A stretch of 57,058 bases of DNA. It comes from UBA1189 sp045612925 (GTDB taxonomy: Bacteria; Bacteroidota; Bacteroidia; Bacteroidales; Bacteroidaceae). Numbering within the stretch: position 1 is the first letter of the stretch; each line of letters begins with the position of its first letter. The position numbers were made by a program, and so were the translations under genes. The DNA is taken from NCBI GenBank assembly GCA_045612925.1, contig JAZKZX010000070.1, positions 1 through 57,058 on the forward strand. The letters run 5' to 3'. Shown here in pieces: positions 1 to 7,896 of this stretch. The notes below the pieces were generated by a model. The model did not search any database. It had not been told where the DNA came from and worked only from the letters and a program-made list of their open reading frames with translations.

Positions 1-1914
1 GATGCAGAGGATGGGAGTGTCCCACTTGTCTACGAAGAGGTGAGGCGAGTTGCTGAAGGTGTGCTCGGTCATCTTGTTCTTTTCCCAATAGGCACCACCG
101 AGGTCCCAGTTGGCAAACCACATCTCCTCGGTCTCGAGGTACTGCTGCTCGAGGTTGAAGATGCCCGAGTGAGCGATGAAGGCCTTGAAGCGCTTCTCGT
201 GATGGCCGGCAAGCCAGTATACCGAGAATCCACCGAATGAGGCGCCTACGCATCCGAGGCGGTCGGCATCTACATAGGGCTCCTTGGCCATGTCATCAAT
301 AGCTGTGAGGTAGTCCTTCATGCACTGGCCACCATAGTCACCGCTGATTGCCTCGTTCCACTCAAGACCGAAACCGGGAAGGCCACGACGGTTGGGGGCT
401 ACGATGATGTAGTCATTGGCGGCCATAATTTGGAAGTTCCAGCGGTAGCTCCAGAACTGGCTTACTGGTGTCTGCGGACCACCCTCGCAGAAGAGCAGGG
501 TGGGGTACTTCTTGTTCTTGTCGAAGTGGGGGGGATAGATGACCCATACGAGCATATCCTTGTTGTCGGTTGTCTTCACCCAACGTGGCTCTACCTTGCC
601 GCGCTCTATCTGGTCGTAGATGTGCTTGTTCTCGGTGGTGAGTTGGGTGAGCTTATCGCCCTTTGCAGGGTGGAAGGCATAGATTTCGTCGGCTTCCTCC
701 ATAGAGTGACGCTTGCAGAGTATCTGGTCGCCCATGAGGGTGATGCCTCCAAAGTCGTACTGTCCTTTGGTGAGTTGGGTGAGAGTGCCGTCGAGTCCGA
801 GGCTATAGATCATGCTGGTGCCATGCCACACACCTGAGAAGTAGAAGCCACGGCCATCGGGCATCCATACAAACTCATCTACATTGCTGTCGAAGGCACG
901 GCTCACGAAGCGCTTCTCGCCCGTAGCGAGGTCCATCACATAGAGGCGGTTCCAGTCACTCTCATAGCCATCGCGCTCCATGCTCTGCCAAGCAATCATC
1001 GATCCGTCGGGTGAGAACTGAGGGTTGGTGTCGTAACCCATGTTCTTGTCGGTTGCCGAGAGTTTGCAGATGTTGGTCGTCTCGCCTGTCTCTATATTAT
1101 AAAGATAGATATCACTATCGGTGCTCTTGGCATACTCGGCACCACGTTTCTTGCGGCAGGTGTAGGCGATGGTCTTGCCATCGGGGCTCCATGCGAACTG
1201 CTCCATGCCACCGAAGGGACGCATAGGTGATTCGTAGAGTTCACCTTCGAGGATGTCGTGCGGATTGGTCACTGTGTTGCCATCAAAGTCGGCAAGGAAG
1301 GGGTGGGGAATCTCGTCTACCCATTCATCCCAGTGCTTGTACATGAGGTCGTTGATGACACGTCCTGTGGTGAGGGGTAGGTCGGGGTGCTTGTCTACAG
1401 TGCTGGGGCCGTTCTGTACGGTCATCACGAGGAGCACCTTGCTCTCGTCGGGCGAGAAGGCAAATCCTTCGAGACCCTTCTCTGTGTTGGTGAGTTGTCG
1501 ACGGTCGCTACCATCGGGGTTCATCTCCCAAAGTTGGTTGCTGCCGCTAGCATTGCTCAGGAAGGCGAGTTTGGTGCCGCCCTTAATCCATACTGCATCG
1601 CCCTCATTGGCGGTGGTGGTGGTGAGCATGCGTTGGTGCTTGCCTTTGGCGTCCATGGTGTAGAGCACGCGGTGGCTCTTGTTCTCGGGTACGCTGTAGT
1701 ACGATACACCATAAGCGATGGTGTTGTTATCGGGCGATACGCTCATGCCGCCGATGCGGCCCATAGCCCAAAGGGCTTCGGGAGTCATGCGCCCACTCTC
1801 AATCTTGATCTCGTGCTTACCGATGAAACCGGGCTCGAGTTTGTCTGTGCATGAGCACAAGGCTCCTGCCATGACGGTTGTTGCCATAAGTAGCGTTTGT
1901 TTAGTCCAATTCAT
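1..1914 (-). CDS. S9-family prolyl oligopeptidase, lipoprotein, 3' end beyond window
   Basis: A secreted serine peptidase of the prolyl-oligopeptidase clan (S9), likely releasing di- or oligopeptides from peptides outside the cytoplasm. The first 638 codons are visible. The start is the ATG at 1914, followed by a short lipoprotein-like signal (hydrophobic run ending ALCSC, Cys20 or Cys22). Residues of about 35-400 contain repeated FSPDE/WSPDGK/FSPDGS blades of a WD40-like beta-propeller. The alpha/beta-hydrolase part follows and carries the nucleophile motif GASFGGF with Ser559 (codon at 238-240). The catalytic Asp and His would lie past position 1 and cannot be checked. A partial -7 match (CAAATATA at 1962-1969, minus strand) lies upstream. 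The upstream neighbour is divergent, so this appears to be a single transcription unit at this end. The substrate is unknown. A second S9 enzyme, with DPP-IV features, lies at 34693-36903. Confidence 0.93.
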   Translation of the reverse strand, partial: MNWTKQTLLMATTVMAGALCSCTDKLEPGFIGKHEIKIESGRMTPEALWAMGRIGGMSVSPDNNTIAYGVSYYSVPENKSHRVLYTMDAKGKHQRMLTTTTANEGDAVWIKGGTKLAFLSNASGSNQLWEMNPDGSDRRQLTNTEKGLEGFAFSPDESKVLLVMTVQNGPSTVDKHPDLPLTTGRVINDLMYKHWDEWVDEIPHPFLADFDGNTVTNPHDILEGELYESPMRPFGGMEQFAWSPDGKTIAYTCRKKRGAEYAKSTDSDIYLYNIETGETTNICKLSATDKNMGYDTNPQFSPDGSMIAWQSMERDGYESDWNRLYVMDLATGEKRFVSRAFDSNVDEFVWMPDGRGFYFSGVWHGTSMIYSLGLDGTLTQLTKGQYDFGGITLMGDQILCKRHSMEEADEIYAFHPAKGDKLTQLTTENKHIYDQIERGKVEPRWVKTTDNKDMLVWVIYPPHFDKNKKYPTLLFCEGGPQTPVSQFWSYRWNFQIMAANDYIIVAPNRRGLPGFGLEWNEAISGDYGGQCMKDYLTAIDDMAKEPYVDADRLGCVGASFGGFSVYWLAGHHEKRFKAFIAHSGIFNLEQQYLETEEMWFANWDLGGAYWEKNKMTEHTFSNSPHLFVDKWDTPILCI

Positions 1915-2069
1915 AAATATGTGGTTGTTAAGTGTGTCTCTACCATATTATATTGCGTGTGCAAATATAAAACTTTTTCACTTGTCGTAACCATTAAGTA
2001 CGACTTATTTTTAATGTATAGGGAAGTGAAGCTATAGAAAAATGTATAAAATCTATACTTTTTTACCGA

Positions 2070-2096
2070 TTGTTCCAATAAAAATGAGTAACTTCG
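2070..2096 (+). promoter_or_regulatory. Predicted Bacteroidetes-type promoter for the TPR gene at 2115
   Basis: A TTG at 2070-2072 and TAACTTCG at 2089-2096 resemble the -33 and -7 boxes (TTTG / TAnnTTTG) with one mismatch in the -7 box. The predicted transcription start would be about 10-15 nt before the ATG at 2115. Confidence 0.45.
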
Positions 2097-2114
2097 CCTA
2101 TCCTTTAGATGTAA

Positions 2115-3557
2115 ATGATTATGTGTAGCAGAACAAAAAGATATATGCTTGCGATATGGATGTTATGCATCACAAGCATGGCGTGGGGACAGAGTCAAAC
2201 GCAGGCTAGAAAATGGTTTGTTGAAGGAGAGTATGAGAAGGCTAAGCCTGTGTTTGGCAAACTGGTCAAGAGCAATCCTAAGAGCGGTAGCCTAAACTAT
2301 TGGTATGGTGTGTGCCTAAACGAAACGGGAGAGCACGAAGCCGCGATGCCCTACCTGAAAAAGGCTGTTGAGCATGATGTAGAGAACGCCTATAGATATA
2401 TAGGTGACTATTTTCTCACCGATGGTGAATACAACGAAGCAATTGCACACTATGAGGAGTATCTCGAAAAGGTGGATCCTACGGACTCGATGTTTGTGAT
2501 ATATACGCGCAAGACAGAGAGGGCAAAGCATGAACTAAAGTTCTACAAAAGGGTGGAGAAGGTTATATTCGTAGATAGTGTTGTAGTGGCAAAGGAGAAG
2601 TTGATGAGTGCCTATCGAATAGGAAAAGAGTGTGGCGAGGTAGGTATGACACAGCATATGCTGGGGGCTAACACCTCGGCAGAGGGCACAGCATATCGCA
2701 CCGAGATGCGCGACAAGATATACTATAGCGATGTGGATGGATATGGAAAGATGCAGCTATACATGTGCTACAAAATGTTGGGAGATTGGAGCAAGGCGAT
2801 GATGCTCAACGGGTTGCCTGAAGGGGATAATAACTATCCTTTTATGATGGCTGATGGCGTTACGATATATTTTGCCAATAATAATCCAAGTGGCATGGGA
2901 GGATATGATATCTATGTGACTCGATATAATAGTGAAACAGACCGTTACTTCATGGCTGAGAACTTAGGCATGCCATTCAACTCTGCAGCAAACGACTATC
3001 TGATGGTGATTGATGAGGTCAACAACCTGGGATGGTTTGCCACAGATCGCAACCAACCCGAAGGAATGGCTTGTGTATATACTTTTATCCCTTCAGAAAC
3101 CAAACAATACTATAGATACGGAGAGGATGACTTTGAGACTATACGCAATGCCGCACAGATACATAGCATTGTTGACACGCAAACAGACAAGGAGGCAGTG
3201 CAAAAAGCTACGCAGGCACTATTCAGATTGGGACTGGATCTACAGGATGTGGAGAAGAAGAAGGATTTCACCTTCGTTATAGATGACTTTACAGACTATC
3301 ATTCGCTGAACGACTTCAAGTGTCCCGAGGCACGACAGCTCTACACCGATTGGCAGAGCCAAAAGGAAACACTGGAGAAGATGGGAATGGAACTAGAGGA
3401 AAAACGCCAACGATATACACGATTGTCTGGTGAGGAGCGCAAGAGAACATCGGAAGAACTGATAAGCAGTGAACAAGAATACGAAATGTTGGAAACAAAG
3501 GTGCAGAATATGCCCAAGGAAATACGCAATTTGGAAATCAACTATATAAGAAAATAA
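2115..3557 (+). CDS. Exported TPR and PD40-like repeat protein
   Basis: A 480-residue exported protein. The signal peptide covers about residues 1-25 and ends SMAWG|QS. TPR-like helices follow (about 28-105; motifs WFVEGEYEKAKPVF and YRYIGDYFLTDGEYNEAI). The middle (about 190-320) has PD40-like blades, for example the YPFMMADGVTIYFA and GGYDIYVTRY strands. The C-terminus (about 395-475) is charged and probably coiled-coil. The TPR plus PD40 order matches the N-terminal part of Bacteroidetes OmpA-family proteins such as PorE, but no OmpA domain is present here. It is therefore a related protein rather than PorE. A second in-frame ATG lies at 2121. The nucleoside phosphorylase gene starts 16 nt downstream, so the genes are probably co-transcribed, though a shared function is not obvious. 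Confidence 0.85.
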   Translation: MIMCSRTKRYMLAIWMLCITSMAWGQSQTQARKWFVEGEYEKAKPVFGKLVKSNPKSGSLNYWYGVCLNETGEHEAAMPYLKKAVEHDVENAYRYIGDYFLTDGEYNEAIAHYEEYLEKVDPTDSMFVIYTRKTERAKHELKFYKRVEKVIFVDSVVVAKEKLMSAYRIGKECGEVGMTQHMLGANTSAEGTAYRTEMRDKIYYSDVDGYGKMQLYMCYKMLGDWSKAMMLNGLPEGDNNYPFMMADGVTIYFANNNPSGMGGYDIYVTRYNSETDRYFMAENLGMPFNSAANDYLMVIDEVNNLGWFATDRNQPEGMACVYTFIPSETKQYYRYGEDDFETIRNAAQIHSIVDTQTDKEAVQKATQALFRLGLDLQDVEKKKDFTFVIDDFTDYHSLNDFKCPEARQLYTDWQSQKETLEKMGMELEEKRQRYTRLSGEERKRTSEELISSEQEYEMLETKVQNMPKEIRNLEINYIRK

Positions 3558-3573
3558 TAATACGGCATACGCC

Positions 3574-4446
3574 ATGAAAAACATATATCCCCCTTCGGAA
3601 CTTATTATCAATGAGGATGGAACGGTATTCCATTTACACTTACGCCCTGAACAATTGGCTCGTAAAATTATACTTGTGGGTGATCCTGGCCGAGTGGCTA
3701 CAGTGGCGGCTCACTTTGACAGGGTGGAGTGTGATGTAGCGAGTAGGGAGTTTCACTCGATAACGGGAATATACAAAGGTAAGCGCATCACGGTACTATC
3801 GACAGGCATAGGATGCGACAATATCGATATCGTGATGAACGAACTGGATGCTTTGGCCAACATAGACTTTACTACTCGCACCGATAGAGAAGAGTTTGCA
3901 CAGTTGGAACTGGTGCGCATAGGAACTTGTGGCGGATTGCAACCACATACACCGGTGGGAACTTATGTGTGTTCGCGCAAGAGTATTGGATTTGACGGGT
4001 TGCTCAACTATTATGCCGGGCGCAATGTGGTGTGTGACCTTGACTTTGAGGATGCTTTCACCCGACACATGAACTGGAACCCGCAGAAGGGGGCGCCCTA
4101 TGTCATAGACAATGATGCACATCTTCTCGCTCGCATTAATCAAGGGGATATGGTAGAGGGAATCACCATAGCTGCCGGAGGATTCTTCGGACCTCAAGGA
4201 CGAAAGTTGCGCATCCCACTCGAGGACCCTGACCAAAATGATAAGATTATATGTTTTGAGCATAAAGGGTTGCGTGTTAGCAATTTTGAGATGGAGGGAT
4301 CGGCACTTGCTGGACTATCTCGCCTACTCGGACACAAAGCCATGACAGTGTGTATGGTGATTGCTAATCGACTCGCTAAAGAGGCGAATACAAACTATAA
4401 GAATAGTATTGAAAATCTGATAGAAAAGGTTTTGGAGAGGATTTGA
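3574..4446 (+). CDS. Uridine/purine nucleoside phosphorylase family protein
   Basis: A 290-residue member of the PNP/UDP phosphorylase family, which splits nucleosides with phosphate to give free base and ribose-1-phosphate in the cytoplasm. Family motifs are GDPGR (36-40, phosphate loop), RIGTCGG (115-121) and EMEG (239-242, ribose-binding Glu-Met-Glu). It is longer than E. coli Udp (about 253 residues) because of extra sequence around residues 95-112, as I recall for the Bacteroidetes uridine phosphorylase-like group. Uridine is the most likely substrate, but this cannot be fixed from sequence alone. The gene lies 16 nt after the TPR gene and only 1 nt before the next ATG at 4448, which indicates translational coupling with the methionine-sulfoxide reductase. 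Confidence 0.9.
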   Translation: MKNIYPPSELIINEDGTVFHLHLRPEQLARKIILVGDPGRVATVAAHFDRVECDVASREFHSITGIYKGKRITVLSTGIGCDNIDIVMNELDALANIDFTTRTDREEFAQLELVRIGTCGGLQPHTPVGTYVCSRKSIGFDGLLNYYAGRNVVCDLDFEDAFTRHMNWNPQKGAPYVIDNDAHLLARINQGDMVEGITIAAGGFFGPQGRKLRIPLEDPDQNDKIICFEHKGLRVSNFEMEGSALAGLSRLLGHKAMTVCMVIANRLAKEANTNYKNSIENLIEKVLERI

Positions 4447-4447
4447 T

Positions 4448-4954
4448 ATGGAGCCTACTTTTACCTACACCACTACAGATAAGGCTGTTCGTTACGAACA
4501 GTTTTTGCAGGATTTTCTTCCCTATATCGCCGATGAGTATGAAGAGGTCAGTGTGCTGGCCAATACTACGGCTGCCTTGCGACAAGCATTCGGGTGGTTT
4601 TGGATAGGTTTCTATCTCGTACGGGAAGATCACCTTATACTGGGCCCCTTTCAGGGTGATGTGGCTTGTTATCGCATAGCCAAAGGGCGTGGTGTGTGTG
4701 GCACGTCATGGGCGAAAGCATGTTCGCAAGTGGTCCCCGATGTAGAGAATTTTCCCGGACATATTGCTTGTAGTGGAAACTCACGCTCAGAGATTGTGAT
4801 TCCCCTTATCGATAAGGATGGGGAGGTGCATGGTGTACTGGATATTGATAGTGACACGCTGGCAACCTTTGATAATATAGACCGACACTACCTTGAGATT
4901 TTATGCGGTGAACTCTGTATGGCAATATATGGTAGCAAGTCATTAGAAGAGTAA
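4448..4954 (+). CDS. msrC: Free methionine-(R)-sulfoxide reductase (GAF domain)
   Basis: A single-GAF-domain enzyme of 168 residues that reduces free L-methionine-(R)-sulfoxide in the cytoplasm, using thioredoxin-type electrons. The motifs WIGFYL (52-57), GPFQG (66-70) and GRGVCG (80-85) are those of the fRMsr (YebR) family. The three family cysteines are present at Cys74, Cys84 and Cys108, spaced exactly as Cys84/94/118 of the E. coli enzyme, the last being the usual catalytic residue. The ATG follows the stop of the nucleoside phosphorylase by 1 nt, so the two are probably translated together. The DoxX gene follows after 57 nt. An oxidative-damage repair role is established for the family; the coupling with nucleoside salvage is only positional. 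Confidence 0.93.
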   Translation: MEPTFTYTTTDKAVRYEQFLQDFLPYIADEYEEVSVLANTTAALRQAFGWFWIGFYLVREDHLILGPFQGDVACYRIAKGRGVCGTSWAKACSQVVPDVENFPGHIACSGNSRSEIVIPLIDKDGEVHGVLDIDSDTLATFDNIDRHYLEILCGELCMAIYGSKSLEE

Positions 4955-5011
4955 ACAAAATACATGCTGAGGTGTTAAGGAGAGAAAAACAACCTTAAAT
5001 ACTGACGCTGT

Positions 5012-5476
5012 ATGTCACTGAAAACATTCCTCTTTCCCACCTACTACGATGAGAGTCGTGCCTACTCGGTATTGCTGCTCGTCGTGCGTATCTTCTTCGG
5101 TGTGCTATTCCTCGTGCATGGCTATGACAAGCTGATGAATCACGCCTCGATGTCGTACCTTTTTGCCGACCCCTTTGGCATTGGCAGTACACTCTCCTTC
5201 TGGATGGTCGTGTTTGCCGAACTGGTGTGTTCCTTCGCTCTTATCTTTGGAATCTTGCAACGCATTGCCCTTATACCCATGATATTCAGTATGTGTGCGG
5301 CATTCTTTATCGTGCATGGAGCCGATACGTTTGATATGCGCGAATTGCCGTTTATCTACCTCATTATGTTTGTCATCCTTTACATCACAGGACCAGGAGC
5401 ATACTCCTTCGACGCACTCATAGGAAACTATGTGGTGAGTAGTAGAGAGGAACATGAAAGTGAAGAGTGTGAATGA
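5012..5476 (+). CDS. DoxX-family membrane protein
   Basis: A 154-residue inner-membrane protein with four predicted helices. It carries the DoxX hallmark FGVLFLVHGYDKL near residue 29, followed by FAELVCSFALIFGIL and two further hydrophobic stretches. DoxX relatives are linked to redox or thiol stress in some bacteria, but the molecular role is generally unknown. The C-terminal tail is acidic (EEHESEECE). It closes a four-gene run beginning at 2115 and is followed directly by a strong bidirectional terminator. Association with the upstream Met-sulfoxide reductase would fit a redox-stress theme, but this is inference. Confidence 0.88.
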   Translation: MSLKTFLFPTYYDESRAYSVLLLVVRIFFGVLFLVHGYDKLMNHASMSYLFADPFGIGSTLSFWMVVFAELVCSFALIFGILQRIALIPMIFSMCAAFFIVHGADTFDMRELPFIYLIMFVILYITGPGAYSFDALIGNYVVSSREEHESEECE

Positions 5477-5516
5477 AAAAACTCTCCCTTGTCTTAGCGG
5501 ACAAGGGAGAGTTTTT
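5476..5516. terminator. Bidirectional rho-independent terminator
   Basis: A perfect inverted repeat (5476-5493 with 5500-5516; core ACTCTCCCTTGTC / GACAAGGGAGAGT, 6-nt loop) is flanked by A and T runs on both sides. It lies between the convergent DoxX and tryptophanase-family genes and should serve both. Confidence 0.93.
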
Positions 5517-5540
5517 GCTCTATACTTTGAAGAGAATCGA

Positions 5541-6989
5541 TTAGAGTGATTCGCCGAAGTCCTGACGGAACTTCTCGGCCAACTGCTCTTGCCAGTAACC
5601 TTTCTCCTTGAGGCGACCTGAGAAGAAACGCAATACAGAAGGCTCCTCGACCCACTCAAGACCACCGATGAGTTCGCGGTTGTCCCAAAGCCACTTCACA
5701 CGGTCGGCAACATACTTGAGTTGTGAGAGAGTATACACACGGCGAGGAACAGCGAGACGCATGAGTTCAAGTTCTGCGAAAGGCTCAGTACCGTCGGGGT
5801 TGCGCTGCTCAGAGAGGGTACCGCGCTCCATACCACGAATACCACTGGCGATATAGAGGGCTGCGGCAACGGCAGCGGCAGGGTACTGGTCGTGGGGCAT
5901 GTCAGGCACGAAAGCACCTGCGTTGAGGTGACAACCTAGTCCGCCAGCAGGAAGGATTACGGGTACTCCGTAGTCGTCGAGTTCCTTGGCAAGATAGTTG
6001 ATAAATTCAGGACCCTGGCTGATATACTCCATGTCAAGGCTCTCGTAGAGACCCTGTGCCATAGCTTCCATAGAGCGAACATCCATACCACCATAGGTGA
6101 GGAAGCCCTCGTAAAGGGGAATGTACTCGACCATCATCTTGGTGAACTTTTCATCCTTACTGGTGATGATACCACCCTTAGCAAAACCGAGCTTGCGGGC
6201 AGAGAAGTAGATGATATCGAAGTGGTCGGCCAGGAGGTGGTAGATAGATTTGAGGTCCATGTACTTGCAACGTGCCTCGCGGGTTTTCATGAAGTATACG
6301 TTGTCCTGAAGCAGTGATGCATCGAGTACGCTGATGATGTTGTTGTCGTGACAGATATCTGTCACAGCAAGCATATTCTCAAGTGATACAGGCTGACCAC
6401 CGATGAGGTTTGTTCCAGCCTCTACGCGTACGAAGGCAATGTTCTCAGCACCCTTCTCCTTGATAGTTGCGCGGAGCTTCTTGAGGTCGAAATCGCCCTT
6501 GAAGGGGTCGTTGCTCTGGGGCTTGAGGCCCTTCTCTGCTACCAATTCCTCAACGGTACCTCCCATGCGGGTAATATGTGCCTTAGTGGTGGTGAAGTGG
6601 AAGTTCATTAGAGCTGTCTGCCCCGGCTTTACAAGGGCTGATGAAAGGATGTTCTCGCAAGCACGACCTTGGTGGGCGGGCAATACATAATCTGTGCCAA
6701 ATACCTCCTTAACTGCTTCCTTAACGCGGATAAAGGTCTCTGAACCTGCATAAGAGTCGTCGGCACGCATTGAGGCTGCCATCTGAAGGTCACTCATGGC
6801 GTTAACACCAGAATCGGTAAGCATGTCAAGATAGATATCTCGGTTTTGGAGCAGGAAGGTATTATTACCTGCTTGCTGAATCTTCTTCAAACGCTCTTCG
6901 ACAGGGAGAAGTGAAAGCTTCTGAATCATACGCACCTTGTGCATCTCGAGAGGAACTTGATTTTGTTCCTGATAGAATTTTACTGCCAT
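5541..6989 (-). CDS. tnaA: Tryptophanase / beta-eliminating PLP lyase
   Basis: A 482-residue PLP enzyme of the tryptophanase/tyrosine phenol-lyase family (COG3033), which performs beta-elimination on an amino acid to give pyruvate and ammonia. Family landmarks are LTDSGVNAMSD (57-67), VLPAHQGRACENIL (102-115), EAGTNLIGGQP (190-200) and the PLP-lysine region FSARKLGFAKGG with Lys266. The ATG at 6989 (protein MAVKFYQEQ) fits the family N-terminus; an upstream in-frame extension to 7049 has no family similarity that I recognise. The Lys region differs from the SARKDAMVPMGG-type motif of classical TnaA, so the substrate could be tryptophan, tyrosine or cysteine. It is transcribed toward the shared terminator at 5476-5516. 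No tnaC-like leader or tnaB transporter is visible nearby. Confidence 0.88.
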   Translation of the reverse strand: MAVKFYQEQNQVPLEMHKVRMIQKLSLLPVEERLKKIQQAGNNTFLLQNRDIYLDMLTDSGVNAMSDLQMAASMRADDSYAGSETFIRVKEAVKEVFGTDYVLPAHQGRACENILSSALVKPGQTALMNFHFTTTKAHITRMGGTVEELVAEKGLKPQSNDPFKGDFDLKKLRATIKEKGAENIAFVRVEAGTNLIGGQPVSLENMLAVTDICHDNNIISVLDASLLQDNVYFMKTREARCKYMDLKSIYHLLADHFDIIYFSARKLGFAKGGIITSKDEKFTKMMVEYIPLYEGFLTYGGMDVRSMEAMAQGLYESLDMEYISQGPEFINYLAKELDDYGVPVILPAGGLGCHLNAGAFVPDMPHDQYPAAAVAAALYIASGIRGMERGTLSEQRNPDGTEPFAELELMRLAVPRRVYTLSQLKYVADRVKWLWDNRELIGGLEWVEEPSVLRFFSGRLKEKGYWQEQLAEKFRQDFGESL

Positions 6990-7068
6990 AGTCTTATGAT
7001 TTTGTTTAATTTTATTGTTGTTTTTGCAAAATAGGTTGCGAAGATACATATAATTGTTGATTTATTGT

Positions 7069-7076
7069 TATCTTTG
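7069..7076 (+). promoter_or_regulatory. Predicted -7 element for the BatC-like gene
   Basis: TATCTTTG matches TAnnTTTG exactly. No clear -33 TTTG is seen at the right distance. It lies about 20 nt before the ATG at 7097. Confidence 0.45.
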
Positions 7077-7096
7077 TCATCAAAATGTAGAAAATA

Positions 7097-7804
7097 ATGG
7101 TAAAAAAGATATTTATCCTTGTAATAGGTCTCTGTAGTGTCTTGATGGTACACGCTCAAACGATGACGGAGAATGACCATATACGCCGTGGTAACAAGTA
7201 TTATGCAGACAGTTTGTTCGAGAAGGCTGAAATTGAATATCGTAAAGCATTGGAACTAAATCCATATTCGAATGATGCAATGTATAATTTGGGCAATGCT
7301 CTTTTTAATCAAATACCCCAATCACAAGAGAAGGGCAAAGAGGCACTGTCACAGTATACTACTGCAGCCCAAACGGAAATCGATAAGCAGAAGTTGGCAC
7401 AAATAAACCATAATATGGGTACCCTCCTCTATATGGCACAGCAATATTCCCAAAGTGTGGAAGCATATAAGGAGGCATTGCGTAATAACCCGAGTGATCA
7501 CGAGACACGTTATAATCTTGCTAAAGCAATGTATATGCTCAAGCAACAGGAACAACAGCAGGATAATCAACAACAGAAACAGGAACAACAGAAACAAGAA
7601 CAACAGCAAGAGCAGCAACAACAACAGCAACAACAAAGTCAACAACAGAATAAAGAACAACAGCAACAACAGGAGAATAATATATCGAAAGAGAATGCCG
7701 AGCAGATGCTTAATGCGGTGATGCAAGATGAGAAAGAACTGCAAGAAAAGGCTAAGAAAGCGATGCAACAACAACCCGGAAAAATCCTTGATAAAGATTG
7801 GTAA
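7097..7804 (+). CDS. BatC-like exported TPR protein with Gln-rich tract
   Basis: A 235-residue protein with an N-terminal signal peptide (cleavage near MVHAQ|TM) and three TPR-like units (about 26-60, 98-132 and the following helix). A glutamine-rich tract follows (about residues 150-195, made almost wholly of CAA and CAG codons), then a short conserved-looking tail ending ILDKDW. This layout matches BatC of the Bacteroides aerotolerance (Bat) operon. BatC normally lies between batB (VWA membrane protein) and batD/batE. None of those genes is next to this one: the flanking genes are a tryptophanase-family lyase and a GH25 lysozyme. It may therefore be an orphan or paralogous BatC. Function is inferred only from family resemblance; an unrelated TPR protein of similar build is possible. 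Confidence 0.75.
   Translation: MVKKIFILVIGLCSVLMVHAQTMTENDHIRRGNKYYADSLFEKAEIEYRKALELNPYSNDAMYNLGNALFNQIPQSQEKGKEALSQYTTAAQTEIDKQKLAQINHNMGTLLYMAQQYSQSVEAYKEALRNNPSDHETRYNLAKAMYMLKQQEQQQDNQQQKQEQQKQEQQQEQQQQQQQQSQQQNKEQQQQQENNISKENAEQMLNAVMQDEKELQEKAKKAMQQQPGKILDKDW
7540..7675 (+). repeat. CAA/CAG low-complexity tract inside the BatC-like gene
   Basis: Irregular runs of CAA and CAG, mixed with AAA and GAA codons, encode about 45 mostly glutamine residues. Such runs can change length by slippage in whole codons without breaking the frame. Confidence 0.85.
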
Positions 7805-7832
7805 ACATTGCTAACTCGATATTGATAATAGA

Positions 7833-7861
7833 AGCGGACTCAGTGAGTCCGCTCTTTTTTT
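7833..7861. terminator. Rho-independent terminator after the BatC-like gene
   Basis: Self-complementary AGCGGACTC / GAGTCCGCT (7833-7853) is followed by a run of eight T after one C. It separates the BatC-like gene from the convergent GH25 gene. Confidence 0.88.
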
Positions 7862-7896
7862 AGAGAAGGAGTATGTATCTCTCTCGTTGCATCTCT

